Source of the DNA: Niallia taxi
GTDB taxonomy: Bacteria > Bacillota > Bacilli > Bacillales > Cytobacillaceae
DNA: 64,000 nt
Reading direction: 5' to 3'
Assembly: GCF_032818155.1 (NCBI RefSeq)
Contig: NZ_CP102589.1
Span: forward strand, 2,342,001-2,406,000
This document shows positions 24,997 through 33,561 of the stretch, one piece after another. How positions within the stretch are numbered: the stretch's first letter is position 1; every line of letters begins with the position of its first letter. Made by a program: the position numbers and the translations under genes. The notes beneath the pieces are model-generated. The model was not told the origin of the DNA, did no database searches, and saw only the letters and a list, made by a program, of their open reading frames with translations.

Positions 24997-26301
24997 ATGG
25001 AAGCTTCAACAGCTAGAAGATTGGATGAGCTTCTTTTATCCGACTATGATCATTCCCATGACCATGGAGGAGTAATTGGAGCAAGGCTGGCACAAAGACT
25101 ATATGAATTGTCCAGAATTGGCCTTACAGAGGAAAACGGCTCGTATCGAATCGGATTCTCTGCAGAGGAACAACAAGCAAAGCTGCTTGTGGCAAAATGG
25201 ATGACAGAAGCAGGTCTTGATGTCACACAGGATGGTGCAGGCAATATTATCGGTAGATTAGCCGGGAAACAAGCGGATTTGCCCGTAATTCTTTCTGGTT
25301 CTCATGTAGATAGTGTGCCAAATGGAGGTCATTTTGATGGACCGTTAGGCGTACTCGCCGCACTGGAGGTTGCCGAAAGCTGGAAGGAAACAAACCATCA
25401 GCCTGAGCATCCATTTGAAGTGATCATCTTTACAGATGAAGAGGGTGCACGATTTAATGGTGGTTTGACGGGAAGCAGAGCAATGGCTGGTAGCATAGAA
25501 GCAGAAAAACAGCTTGGTCTTGTAGACATCAATGGAGCAAGCTTTCAACAAGTAATCGAGAATATTGGTTTGTCTGTACCTTCCTTCTTTGCTGCTAAAA
25601 GAGACTTGTCAAAAATCAAAGCATATGTCGAGGTCCATATTGAGCAAGGCAAACGGCTGGAAAAAGAGAACCTGCCTGTTGGAATTGTCTCTGGGATTGC
25701 TGGTCCGAGCTGGCTGAGAATTACGTTGGCTGGTGCTGCAGGACATGCTGGCAATACACCGATGGATGACAGACACGACGCTTTAGTGGCTGCAGGCGAA
25801 TTAATTGCCGCAATTCCTCATTTGCCACCAAGTGTAAGCCCCACTGCTGTAGCGACAGTCGGGAAGCTCCAAGTACATCCAAACGGTGTCAATGTTATTC
25901 CAGGAAAAGTCGAAATGTTTGTTGATATACGCGACATCTATGAAGACAAGGTAAGTGAGCTCGTTCAGCTAACAATTGACAAGGCTGAAGCTATTTCAGC
26001 TAAGTATGGAATTACTTTGTCTTATGAGCAAACCTTAAAGGTTTCGCCAATGCTTGTCCCAGATGTAATGAAGAACCTGCTTACAGTATCAATGGATGAG
26101 ATGGGGATAAAGCCTCTCTATCTGCCAAGCGGTGCTGGCCATGATGCAATGGTTCTCGGCAGTCATCTACCTTCTGCGATGATATTTGCCCGCAGTAAAG
26201 ATGGCATTAGTCATAATCCTGCGGAATGGACATCACTGGATGATTGTGTACAATCTGTTCACCTATTGAAAAAGATACTCGAAAAGCTAGATAAAAACTA
26301 A
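24997..26301 (+). CDS. M20 Zn-dependent amidase: allantoate amidohydrolase / N-carbamoyl-amino-acid hydrolase type
   Basis: This 434-residue cytoplasmic enzyme belongs to the M20 group that includes AllC and N-carbamoyl-L-amino-acid hydrolase. The metal ligands are seen in GSHVDSVPNGGHFDGPLGV (His, Asp), TDEEGARFN (Glu-Glu), VHIEQGKRLE (His) and SGAGHDAM (His), and the dimerisation domain contains GAAGHAGNTPM. It would release ammonia or an amino acid from a ureido or carbamoyl compound. The ATG at 24997 follows GAGGGGGT. A second M20 enzyme follows after 15 bases. Exact substrate is undecided between allantoate and N-carbamoyl amino acids. Confidence 0.82.
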   Translation: MEASTARRLDELLLSDYDHSHDHGGVIGARLAQRLYELSRIGLTEENGSYRIGFSAEEQQAKLLVAKWMTEAGLDVTQDGAGNIIGRLAGKQADLPVILSGSHVDSVPNGGHFDGPLGVLAALEVAESWKETNHQPEHPFEVIIFTDEEGARFNGGLTGSRAMAGSIEAEKQLGLVDINGASFQQVIENIGLSVPSFFAAKRDLSKIKAYVEVHIEQGKRLEKENLPVGIVSGIAGPSWLRITLAGAAGHAGNTPMDDRHDALVAAGELIAAIPHLPPSVSPTAVATVGKLQVHPNGVNVIPGKVEMFVDIRDIYEDKVSELVQLTIDKAEAISAKYGITLSYEQTLKVSPMLVPDVMKNLLTVSMDEMGIKPLYLPSGAGHDAMVLGSHLPSAMIFARSKDGISHNPAEWTSLDDCVQSVHLLKKILEKLDKN

Positions 26302-26316
26302 AAGGAGTGATACATA

Positions 26317-27501
26317 ATGACAGCAACAACAAATTCTATACAAGCAATAATTGATGCCGTAAAAGACGAGGTAATTACATATAGACGCTACCTTCATCAA
26401 AATCCGGAGCTTAGCTTTGAAGAAGAAAAAACATCTCAATATATTTATGATCAGCTACAATCCTTTGGAAACATTGAGCTAACGAGACCAACAAAAACAA
26501 GCGTGGTTGGCCGTATTATCGGTGCAGCTCCTGGTAAAGTCGTAGCAATTCGAGCAGATATGGATGCCTTGCCAATTCAGGAAGAAAACGATGTAGAATA
26601 TGCTTCAACAAACCCTGGTGTGATGCACGCATGCGGTCATGATGGTCATACTGCCATGCTGCTTGGTGCAGCAAAGGTTTTATCTACTCTTAAGGATCAA
26701 TTACATGGTGAAATTCGCCTGTTATTCCAGCACGCAGAGGAGCTGTTTCCTGGAGGAGCGGAGGAAATGGTCCAAGCAGGTGTCATGGATGGCGTGGATA
26801 CAGTAATTGGTGCTCATTTATGGTCACCGCTTGAAATAGGCAAGATTGGAATTGTATATGGACCGATGATGGCTTCACCAGATACTTTCTATCTTACTGT
26901 GAACGGCAAAGGCGGCCACGCGGCACTTCCGCATCAAACCGTTGATTCCATTGCAGTTGCCTCACAGGTAGTAACAAACCTGCAGCATATTGTTTCAAGA
27001 AACACAGATCCACTCGATAATCTTGTTCTGTCTGTCACTAAATTTATTGGCGGGACAACACATAATGTTATTCCTGGTTCTGTAGAAATTTGCGGGACTG
27101 TGCGCAGCTTCGACCCTGATTTACGCAAGGAAGTGCCAAAGCTTATGGAAAGAGTCATTAAAGGGATAACAGAAGCACACGGTGCAGCTTATGAATTTAA
27201 CTATGAGTTCGGCTACAGACCTGTCATTAATGATGCTCGTGTCACAGAAGTACTCGAAGCAACCGTTGCAGAAGTGTACGGAGAGGAAGCAATTGACAAA
27301 ATGAAGCCGAATATGGGTGGCGAAGACTTTTCTGCCTTCCAGCAAGTAACAGAAGGTTCCTTCTTTTATATTGGTGCCGGCAATCCAGAGAAGAATGCAG
27401 ACTTCCCTCACCATCATGCCCGATTTGAGATTGACGAGGAGTCGCTTGAAAAGGGAGTTAACCTGTTTGTCTATAGTGCTATTAAACTACTAGAAGCTTA
27501 A
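26317..27501 (+). CDS. M20D amidohydrolase (N-acyl-amino-acid / hippurate hydrolase type)
   Basis: This 394-residue metalloenzyme hydrolyses N-acylated amino acids. Visible are HQNPELSFEE near the N-terminus, the ligands in MHACGHDGHTAMLLG, HAEELFPGGAEEM and GAHLWSPLEIGKIG, the lid-domain motif GKGGHAALP and the last ligand in NMGGEDFSAF. Relatives include YxeP, HipO, AmaA and IAA-amino acid hydrolases. AAAGGAGTG lies before the ATG, and the stop is 17 bases from the next gene. Its pairing with a ureide-type M20 enzyme and a symporter suggests stepwise use of an amide-linked nitrogen source (inference). Confidence 0.86.
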   Translation: MTATTNSIQAIIDAVKDEVITYRRYLHQNPELSFEEEKTSQYIYDQLQSFGNIELTRPTKTSVVGRIIGAAPGKVVAIRADMDALPIQEENDVEYASTNPGVMHACGHDGHTAMLLGAAKVLSTLKDQLHGEIRLLFQHAEELFPGGAEEMVQAGVMDGVDTVIGAHLWSPLEIGKIGIVYGPMMASPDTFYLTVNGKGGHAALPHQTVDSIAVASQVVTNLQHIVSRNTDPLDNLVLSVTKFIGGTTHNVIPGSVEICGTVRSFDPDLRKEVPKLMERVIKGITEAHGAAYEFNYEFGYRPVINDARVTEVLEATVAEVYGEEAIDKMKPNMGGEDFSAFQQVTEGSFFYIGAGNPEKNADFPHHHARFEIDEESLEKGVNLFVYSAIKLLEA

Positions 27502-27518
27502 ATTGAGGGGTGAACATA

Positions 27519-27713
27519 ATGATTAAAGTATTGGCTCTGCTTCCGTTTGTTTTTATGCTTGGAGGAGCATACGTATTTAACCAGGTTACACCATATGTGT
27601 TAGGAATGCCGTTTTTGCTGTTTTGGTGTGTGCTATGGACAGTACTAACATCTGTTATTATGGCAATTATTTATAAAATCGATCCAAAAAACAAAGAAGG
27701 TGAAACAGAATGA
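27519..27713 (+). CDS. DUF3311 small membrane protein (symporter partner)
   Basis: This 64-residue protein has two transmembrane helices (about 5-23 and 30-52) and a short charged tail. It matches DUF3311, which typically sits immediately upstream of, and overlaps, a sodium:solute symporter gene, as in B. subtilis yhjC-yhjB. Its last four bases overlap the symporter start (ATGA), so the two are translationally coupled and it is probably an accessory subunit. The ATG at 27519 is preferred over a GTG three codons before because GAGGGGTG serves it. Confidence 0.8.
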   Translation: MIKVLALLPFVFMLGGAYVFNQVTPYVLGMPFLLFWCVLWTVLTSVIMAIIYKIDPKNKEGETE

Positions 27714-29182
27714 ACGCAGCATTAGTCATCATTTTTGCCACAATGCTATTATCAATCTTTTTAGGAATACGTGCAAAAAAAGGAAAAGACATGGATCTGG
27801 AGCAATGGTCTGTTGGAGGAAGAGGCTTTGGATCTGTTCTAGTATTTGTATTGATGGCAGGAGAGATCTATACAACCTTTACCTTCCTTGGTGGGAGCGG
27901 CTGGGCTTATAGTAAAGGTGGACCAACGTATTATATTATTTCATACGGTGCACTTGCTTATATTATGTCTTACTTTTTACTTCCAAAAATCTGGCGTTAT
28001 GCTAAGGATAACAGGCTCGTTTCTCAATCAGACTTTTTCGTCAGCAAATACAAAAGTCCTTATTTAGGAATTCTTGTGTCTCTTGTTGGATTTGTCGCAA
28101 TGATTCCATACTTTGTTCTTCAATTAAAAGGACTTGGCATCATTGTATCAGAAGCATCCTATGGTCATATTTCACCAACAGTAGCAATCTGGATTGGCAT
28201 TGTTGTTGTAACCGTTTATGTCATGGTATCAGGGATTCACGGATCTGCCTGGACAGCTGTTGCGAAGGATATCCTTATTCTTGGTGTTGTACTTTTCTTG
28301 GGAATTTATTTACCGCATCATTATTATGGCGGTATCCAGCCAATGTTTGAAGCAATTGATTCAGCGAAGGCAGGCTTTCTTTCCTTGCCAGATTCCGGAC
28401 AAAGCTCTTCTTGGTTTGTAACAACTGTTTTACTAACTGCTTTAGGATTTTATATGTGGCCACATACATTCGGTTCTATTTATTCCTCACAAGGAGAAAA
28501 AGCGTTCCGAAAAAATGCTATATTCATGCCATTATATCAATTGGTTCTTTTATTCGTCTTTTTCGTAGGATTTGCAGCAATCCTGCAAGTACCAACATTA
28601 ACTGGAGCAGACACAGATTTGGCATTGCTTCGCTTGTCCATTCAAACATTTGATCCATGGGTAGTAGGTATTATTGGAGCAGCTGGGATTTTAACTGCGC
28701 TTGTTCCTGGTTCGATGATTTTGATGGCAGCAGCAACACTCCTTGCAAAAAACGTCTACAAAGTATTAAAGCCAAGTGCAACAGACAAGCAGGTTACAAA
28801 TATGGCACGTTATCTAGTTCCAGTCGTTGCATTGATTTCCGTATTTGTTACTTTCAAGGGCGGCGGAACATTAGTTGCCTTGCTTCTTATGGGCTATAGC
28901 TTAGTAACACAGCTATTCCCAACACTATTGTTCAGTTTAATGAAAAATAATTTCGTAACAAAAGCAGGTGCATTTGCCGGTATCTCAGCAGGTGTAGCAA
29001 CGGTTGCGTTTGTGACGATTTCTGGCTCAACAGTCGGAACAATATTCCCATTCCTGCCACAAGCAATTCAGGATTTTAATGTGGGAATCATTGCATTAAT
29101 TATCAACCTTGTAGTACTAACAGTAGTTTCGCTGCTAACAAGACCAGTGGAAGTATTGAAAACAAATTCTAAACAAGTATAA
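27710..29182 (+). CDS. sodium:solute symporter (SSS family, YhjB-like)
   Basis: This 490-residue transporter has about 13 transmembrane helices. The opening DLEQWSVGGRGFGSV, the first core helix with GEIYTTFTFLGGSGWAYSKGG and the segment ALVPGSMILMAAATLLAKNVY, which holds residues of the sodium site, are typical of the SSS family. With DUF3311 it forms a coupled pair. Genomic context suggests it imports the substrate of the two upstream M20 hydrolases, such as an N-acyl or N-carbamoyl amino acid or allantoate; this is inference. It ends the operon at a strong terminator. Confidence 0.86.
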   Translation: MNAALVIIFATMLLSIFLGIRAKKGKDMDLEQWSVGGRGFGSVLVFVLMAGEIYTTFTFLGGSGWAYSKGGPTYYIISYGALAYIMSYFLLPKIWRYAKDNRLVSQSDFFVSKYKSPYLGILVSLVGFVAMIPYFVLQLKGLGIIVSEASYGHISPTVAIWIGIVVVTVYVMVSGIHGSAWTAVAKDILILGVVLFLGIYLPHHYYGGIQPMFEAIDSAKAGFLSLPDSGQSSSWFVTTVLLTALGFYMWPHTFGSIYSSQGEKAFRKNAIFMPLYQLVLLFVFFVGFAAILQVPTLTGADTDLALLRLSIQTFDPWVVGIIGAAGILTALVPGSMILMAAATLLAKNVYKVLKPSATDKQVTNMARYLVPVVALISVFVTFKGGGTLVALLLMGYSLVTQLFPTLLFSLMKNNFVTKAGAFAGISAGVATVAFVTISGSTVGTIFPFLPQAIQDFNVGIIALIINLVVLTVVSLLTRPVEVLKTNSKQV

Positions 29183-29184
29183 AG

Positions 29185-29219
29185 AAATAAGCAGGAGGGC
29201 TGTCCTCCTGCTTATTTTT
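29185..29219 (+). terminator. terminator of the symporter operon
   Basis: AAATAAGCAGGAGG pairs with CCTCCTGCTTATTT around a short loop, then T-rich sequence. Confidence 0.9.
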
Positions 29220-29499
29220 AGTTTCTAAGCCTAAATAATAGTAACGTCTTTAAAGCATGAGGCTGCAGGTATTTACACGAGCGAATCTTGAGCGCTTCAA
29301 CTGCTTAGTTACATCATTTTTCAGCAGGCTTATTAAGTCATTGGACAGATAATATTTTTTGCAACATATATAAATAAGTTTTAACTGCTTCTTCATAAAT
29401 CTACTCATAGCGTTTCCTGCCTTGCTAAATACTCAAACTTATCTATTATTCCATTACCCTTCCGCCTAGCTGATATAAATTACGTTCATTGTTAAATAG
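29220..29499. other. intergenic stretch, nothing seen
   Basis: About 280 bases between the symporter terminator and the terminator of the coat-like gene. No frame with a ribosome site, no clear repeats or RNA fold recognised. Confidence 0.4.
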
Positions 29500-29527
29500 A
29501 AAAAAGAGGTGAATAATCACCCCTTTT
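29500..29527 (-). terminator. terminator of the coat-like gene
   Basis: On the minus strand AAGGGGTGA pairs with TCACCTCTT (one mismatch) around a TTAT loop and a six-T run follows. Confidence 0.78.
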
Positions 29528-29534
29528 CCCTGGA

Positions 29535-29855
29535 TTAACGTCCTTGTGGATATTGCTTATGCCATTCATCCCAGTGGCCATTTGGGTGATGATGACCCTT
29601 TTTCCAATAATTTTGTTGGAATGCGTTATGAGGGTCCTGCCAGTTTTGGTGTTGATAAGGCTGCTGGTAGCCTCCAAATGGATAATGATCATGATCATGG
29701 TAGTTGTGGTTCCAGTTGTCAAAGGACGGCTGCTGATAGCCTTGCCAGCCTCCGTATGGGTTGGAATGTGGAGATTGTTGCCAATTTCCGTATGGATTGT
29801 AGCTTTGTTGTCCTTGTCCCCAAGGCATATACGGCTGGAATGGTCCAAATTGCAT
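29535..29855 (-). CDS. Gly/Tyr/Gln/His/Pro-rich protein, probable spore coat component
   Basis: This 106-residue protein consists mostly of G, Y, Q, W, P, N and H in loose repeats such as NPYGNWQQSP and GGYQQPYQHQNW, with a His-rich patch (HNYHDHDHYPF) near residue 55 and no cysteine or membrane segment. The composition resembles YppG and other Bacillus coat proteins that crosslink through Tyr. AAAGAGGTG lies six bases before the ATG at 29855; a GTG three codons before is possible. Upstream, CATACTTTA resembles a sporulation sigma -10 element (weak evidence). The His patch could bind metal. Assignment rests on composition only. Confidence 0.6.
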   Translation of the reverse strand: MQFGPFQPYMPWGQGQQSYNPYGNWQQSPHSNPYGGWQGYQQPSFDNWNHNYHDHDHYPFGGYQQPYQHQNWQDPHNAFQQNYWKKGHHHPNGHWDEWHKQYPQGR

Positions 29856-30038
29856 GTAATTCACCTCTTTGTCAGACTCTTTATAAAGTATGCGTGTTCC
29901 TAGTTAGTGAGCATATCCTTATTTTGACGAAGCCATTTTTTTGTTTAGTGTTTATTTTTTTATTTTTCCGAAAGTAGAACAATGATATGATTGGCTTTAT
30001 AACAAGAGAGTTTGTTTCGAAAGAGAGGAGTTATCGTT

Positions 30039-31181
30039 ATGACGCAATATGATGCAATAATAGTTGGCGCTGGTTCAATGGGAATGGCGGCAGGCTACTA
30101 CTTAGCGAAACGAGGGATTAAAACACTACTGATAGATGCTTTTGATCCACCGCACACGAACGGTAGTCACCATGGTGATACCCGCATAATCAGGCATGCA
30201 TATGGAGAAGGTGCGGAATATGTGCCGTTAGCATTAAAAGCTCAAGAGCTATGGATGGAGCTTGCGGAGCTTTCTAAAGAGGAGCTGTTCTTACAAACGG
30301 GTGTCCTGAACATAGGGAAAGATGATTCTGTTTTCCTGAAAAATATTATTGATAGCGCACATACATATAAGCTTGCAGTCGATAAATTAGATGCTAATCA
30401 GGTGATGGAGCGTTGGCCAGGTATTAAGCTTCCTGACAATTATATCGGCTGTTTTGAAAAATCATCTGGTGTACTTAAAAGCGAGGCATGCATCGAAGCC
30501 TATAAAAAGCTTGCGATTGAAAGAGGTGCGGATCTGCTTACATACACAAAAGTGTTAGATATAGAGGTACAGGAAAGTTCTGTAACAGTTAAAACAGCAA
30601 GCAATACGTATCAAGCAAATTCCCTTATTGTTAGTGGAGGTGCATGGGCAGGGAAGCTTCTAGCGAAGCTTGATCTCCATCTCCCATTAAGCCCCACAAG
30701 AAAAACATTCGCCTGGTTTGAGGCAGACGATGCGCATTATGGCAGCGAAAACTTTCCGGCGTTTTCCTTTGAAACAGATCAAGGAATGTATTATGGCTTC
30801 CCAAGCATTGCGGAAGCTGGCCTAAAGATAGGCAGGCATGACGGAGGCATCAAGATGGATCCAGACGTAGCGGTCAGCCCTTTTGGCGAAGTAGCGGAGG
30901 ATTCAGGAGATGTGCAGCAGTTCCTATCCACTTATATGCCATTAACAAAGGAATTAAAATTTGGGAAGACATGCACGTACACTCTGACGCCGGATGAAGA
31001 CTTTATCATTGACCTTCATCCTACTTATAAAAATGTTGCTATTGCTGCCGGCTTCTCGGGACATGGCTTTAAATTCAGCAGTGTAGTCGGCCAAATCTTA
31101 AGTGATCTCGCAGCAACAGGGGAAACGGAACATAATATTAGCCCATTTTCGGTAAAAAGGTTCCAAGTTCCTGTTAAATAA
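30039..31181 (+). CDS. monomeric sarcosine oxidase / N-methyl amino acid oxidase
   Basis: This 380-residue flavoprotein oxidises sarcosine or another N-methyl amino acid to the free amino acid, formaldehyde and hydrogen peroxide. The dinucleotide fold is VGAGSMGMAAG (9-19), followed by the arginine segment HHGDTRIIRHAYGEG, and Cys312 in KTCTYTLTPDEDFIID is in the position of the covalent FAD cysteine of MSOX. GFSGHGFKFSS near 338 is the second FAD site. The ATG at 30039 follows GAGGAG. It is monocistronic and ends at a terminator. Substrate could also be N-methyl-tryptophan, glycine-like or proline-type amines. Confidence 0.86.
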   Translation: MTQYDAIIVGAGSMGMAAGYYLAKRGIKTLLIDAFDPPHTNGSHHGDTRIIRHAYGEGAEYVPLALKAQELWMELAELSKEELFLQTGVLNIGKDDSVFLKNIIDSAHTYKLAVDKLDANQVMERWPGIKLPDNYIGCFEKSSGVLKSEACIEAYKKLAIERGADLLTYTKVLDIEVQESSVTVKTASNTYQANSLIVSGGAWAGKLLAKLDLHLPLSPTRKTFAWFEADDAHYGSENFPAFSFETDQGMYYGFPSIAEAGLKIGRHDGGIKMDPDVAVSPFGEVAEDSGDVQQFLSTYMPLTKELKFGKTCTYTLTPDEDFIIDLHPTYKNVAIAAGFSGHGFKFSSVVGQILSDLAATGETEHNISPFSVKRFQVPVK

Positions 31182-31231
31182 CCGAAATTGTTTTCATTTT
31201 TGTTAAATATCCATTCATAGGAATTAAACTA

Positions 31232-31254
31232 AAACGCCAAATAGGCGTTTTTTT
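31232..31254 (+). terminator. terminator after the sarcosine oxidase gene
   Basis: AAACGCC/GGCGTTT stem with a five-base loop, then T run. Confidence 0.8.
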
Positions 31255-31312
31255 ATTTATTGGTAACATATTTTTCCAAATGTGCGTCTAATGATTTAAA
31301 GGGGGAATATCA

Positions 31313-31750
31313 ATGAAAAAGCTGATTTCGTTGCTGATGGTGGGTATTTTGCTTAGTATGATTATCTTTTTTGAAAGTCGTGTCAGCATGCCTGCAACAA
31401 TCTTTACTATAAATGGTCATATAGTGCCTACTGTTCAAGGGAGCTATTGCTGGGACGGAGTTTTACAAAGCGTTTGCAGTGATTCTCCCACACCAGAGAT
31501 ACTATTGAAAGAGAACGAAATAGAAACGGTTTTTGTTCATCCTGGTGATCGCGTTAAGTTGAAATTCACGAGAACCCCCTTTGAGAATTCGATAAATGTG
31601 TCAAATTGGTCAAATGATCAGGAAAATAAGGCAATTTTAGACGGTAATTATTTAGTGCTTCCTGAAAAAAGAGGAGTATATATTTACGTTGTTTCTGCAA
31701 AGTGGGAACGAGGCAGCTTAGTATTCTCCTTTATGGTGGAAGTCGAATGA
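31313..31750 (+). CDS. exported or membrane-anchored protein of unknown function
   Basis: I do not recognise this 145-residue protein. It has a hydrophobic N-terminus (residues 4-22) acting as signal or anchor, and then a beta-rich domain. Two cysteines in GSYCWDGVLQSVCSDSP (near 43-55) could form a disulfide outside the cell, and later strands such as DRVKLKFTRTPFE and GVYIYVVSAKWERGSLVFSF suggest an immunoglobulin-like fold. GGGGGA lies seven bases before the ATG. It precedes the nitroreductase by 83 bases, with no terminator seen, so cotranscription is possible. Confidence 0.6.
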   Translation: MKKLISLLMVGILLSMIIFFESRVSMPATIFTINGHIVPTVQGSYCWDGVLQSVCSDSPTPEILLKENEIETVFVHPGDRVKLKFTRTPFENSINVSNWSNDQENKAILDGNYLVLPEKRGVYIYVVSAKWERGSLVFSFMVEVE

Positions 31751-31833
31751 AGGGATGAGGCAAAAAACTTTACGTGAAAACAAACTTCATATATCTTTAA
31801 TTCGAGATAAATAACCATTAAAGGAGAAAAACC

Positions 31834-32457
31834 ATGGCTGAATTTTTAGATATAGTGAAAGAAAGGCGCTCTGCCAGTAACTTTTTAGAAGGTAATCCCA
31901 TTACAAAGGAAGAATTAAATAATATTTTTGAAGCAGTTAAGTTGGCTCCGTCTGCCTTTAACTTGCAACATACTCGATACATTACAGTGCTTGATGCGAA
32001 TATGAAAGAAAAAATCAGGGCCGCAGCACAAGGTCAATATAAAGTAGCAAGTGCCTCTGCAGTCATACTGGTAGTTGGAAACAAACATGCCTACAAACAG
32101 GCTGGTGATATTTATGAGGGCCTGCAAATGCTTGGCATTGTCAATAAGCAAGAATATGATCATTTAGTATCAGATACTACTGCTTTTTATGAAACTCGTG
32201 GTACAGAATTCCTAAAGGAAGAGGCTATCCGAAACGCTTCCCTTTCTGCCATGCTGTTTATGCTTGCAGCCAAGAATCAAGGCTGGGATACATGCCCAAT
32301 GATTGGCTTTAATCAGCAGGAGGTCCGCCAGTTATTGCAAGTTCCTGCTGAGGAGGAAGTGGTGCTGATGATTACCATTGGCAAAGAGAAGGTAGAAAGC
32401 AGACAGCCGCGAGGATATCGTAAGCCAGTTCGTGAGTTTGTTACATACGTGGAATAA
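31834..32457 (+). CDS. nitroreductase family protein (YdgI/YodC-like)
   Basis: This 207-residue FMN-dependent NAD(P)H oxidoreductase starts with VKERRSASNF, the FMN-phosphate arginine motif RRS, then KLAPSAFNLQHTR, the flavin-binding loop, and later QGWDTCPMIGFNQQEV. The length and order match the YdgI/YodC group, dimeric enzymes acting on nitro compounds, quinones or enones. AAAGGAG lies before the ATG. The physiological substrate is unknown. It may share a transcript with the exported protein upstream and converges with the L,D-transpeptidase gene at only eight bases, with no obvious terminator between. Confidence 0.85.
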   Translation: MAEFLDIVKERRSASNFLEGNPITKEELNNIFEAVKLAPSAFNLQHTRYITVLDANMKEKIRAAAQGQYKVASASAVILVVGNKHAYKQAGDIYEGLQMLGIVNKQEYDHLVSDTTAFYETRGTEFLKEEAIRNASLSAMLFMLAAKNQGWDTCPMIGFNQQEVRQLLQVPAEEEVVLMITIGKEKVESRQPRGYRKPVREFVTYVE

Positions 32458-32465
32458 TAAAGAAA

Positions 32466-32960
32466 TTAAGGATGAATAAACACAGCCGTGCCAATTGGGA
32501 CAATGCTAGCAAGCTCCTCAACGTCTTTGTTATACATACGGATACATCCTTTTGAAACAGCTTTGCCAATTGAACTAGGATTGTTTGTGCCATGTATGCC
32601 ATAATGCTCCTTTGAAAGACTCATCCATAATGTACCGAATGGACCTCCAGGATTAGGTGCTTTATTGATGATAACAAAATTACCGAAAGGCGTGCTTGTT
32701 AGCATACGGCCAACAGCGATTGGGTATTGTTTCTGCAGGACGCCATTCCTTAGTAGTCTTAGTGTTCGGCCTCCGACAGATACATCTATTTGAAACGGAA
32801 TACTTTGGGGGGAAGGCAAGCCAGGGATAATGATAATTTGACCTGGATTAATGATATTAGGATTAATACCACTGTTCGCTTGTAAAAGAGCAGATAATGA
32901 TAGGCGGTAATCCCTTGCTATTTGGGTCAATGTCTCCCCGCTTTTTACTATATGATTCAT
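32466..32960 (-). CDS. LysM-L,D-transpeptidase (YkuD family)
   Basis: This 164-residue protein has an N-terminal LysM repeat (2-46; [19 protein letters not shown]) and a YkuD domain (about 55-163) with the catalytic signature His123...Ser137-x-Gly-Cys139 in [17 protein letters not shown]. It links peptidoglycan stems through a 3-3 bond. Like B. subtilis YkuD it lacks a conventional signal peptide, which fits a spore-associated protein. It starts at ATG 32960 with a GGAGGT-type site upstream. Monocistronic and convergent with the nitroreductase. Confidence 0.88.
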   Translation of the reverse strand: MNHIVKSGETLTQIARDYRLSLSALLQANSGINPNIINPGQIIIIPGLPSPQSIPFQIDVSVGGRTLRLLRNGVLQKQYPIAVGRMLTSTPFGNFVIINKAPNPGGPFGTLWMSLSKEHYGIHGTNNPSSIGKAVSKGCIRMYNKDVEELASIVPIGTAVFIHP

Positions 32961-33132
32961 TCGTTAACCTCCAGTAGTATGCATACAGTACTATATGCAC
33001 AAGAAAGTGGAGAATAGTCTTAAGCTTAAAAAAAGACCAAGTCTCCTAACAGGGATAATAGGCGACTGTCCTTATCAATTTGTGGGTTGATGCATATTGT
33101 ATGGCAGATATAAAAAAAGGAGAGTTGCCTAT

Positions 33133-33444
33133 ATGTATCCCTATGTAAATTATAGCTATCCACAAGTTTCCTATGACTACAATTATCAACAAGGTTATTA
33201 TGATGATCCAAATAGACAAATGCAGTTATCTCAGTTGTTTAACCTGCCCCAGTGGAAACAATGGGAGAGAAGAATCAATCAGTTGGAAAGAAGAATTGAT
33301 CAACAAGACCGCCGACTCGACCAATTCGAAAGAAGAATTAATCAGCTTGAGCGGGAAAACAACCAGCAGCAACGAGACATTGACCAGCTTGAGCGCAGCC
33401 TGCAAAGAGTTAATCAGCGTTTAAACGCATTGGAAAAAAGATAA
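33133..33444 (+). CDS. Tyr-rich, coiled-coil protein (probable coat or envelope protein)
   Basis: This 103-residue protein has a Tyr-rich N-terminus (YPYVNYSYPQVSYDYNYQQG) followed from about residue 40 by continuous seven-residue repeats of the pattern RRINQLE, RRIDQQD, RRLDQFE and so on, a long parallel coiled coil without cysteine. Such a mix is common in Bacillus coat-like proteins; function is not known. AAGGAGAG lies eight bases before the ATG at 33133, preferred to an upstream start. It is divergent from the L,D-transpeptidase across about 170 bases. Confidence 0.65.
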   Translation: MYPYVNYSYPQVSYDYNYQQGYYDDPNRQMQLSQLFNLPQWKQWERRINQLERRIDQQDRRLDQFERRINQLERENNQQQRDIDQLERSLQRVNQRLNALEKR

Positions 33445-33561
33445 CAATGTTTATAAGGAGCGGCTTTGTGCTGCTCTTTTTATCCTTTTTAGTGTTGGAA
33501 TTTTTTTAGGCGTAGAGGGAATGATAAGTTATTATAACTCATTCTTTGGAGGTACTGTAAA

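Noticed and set aside
29544..29977. Several long frames opposite the Gly/Tyr/Gln-rich gene
   Set aside because: They arise because the low-complexity repeat lacks stops in all frames; only the minus-strand frame has a good ribosome site and terminator.
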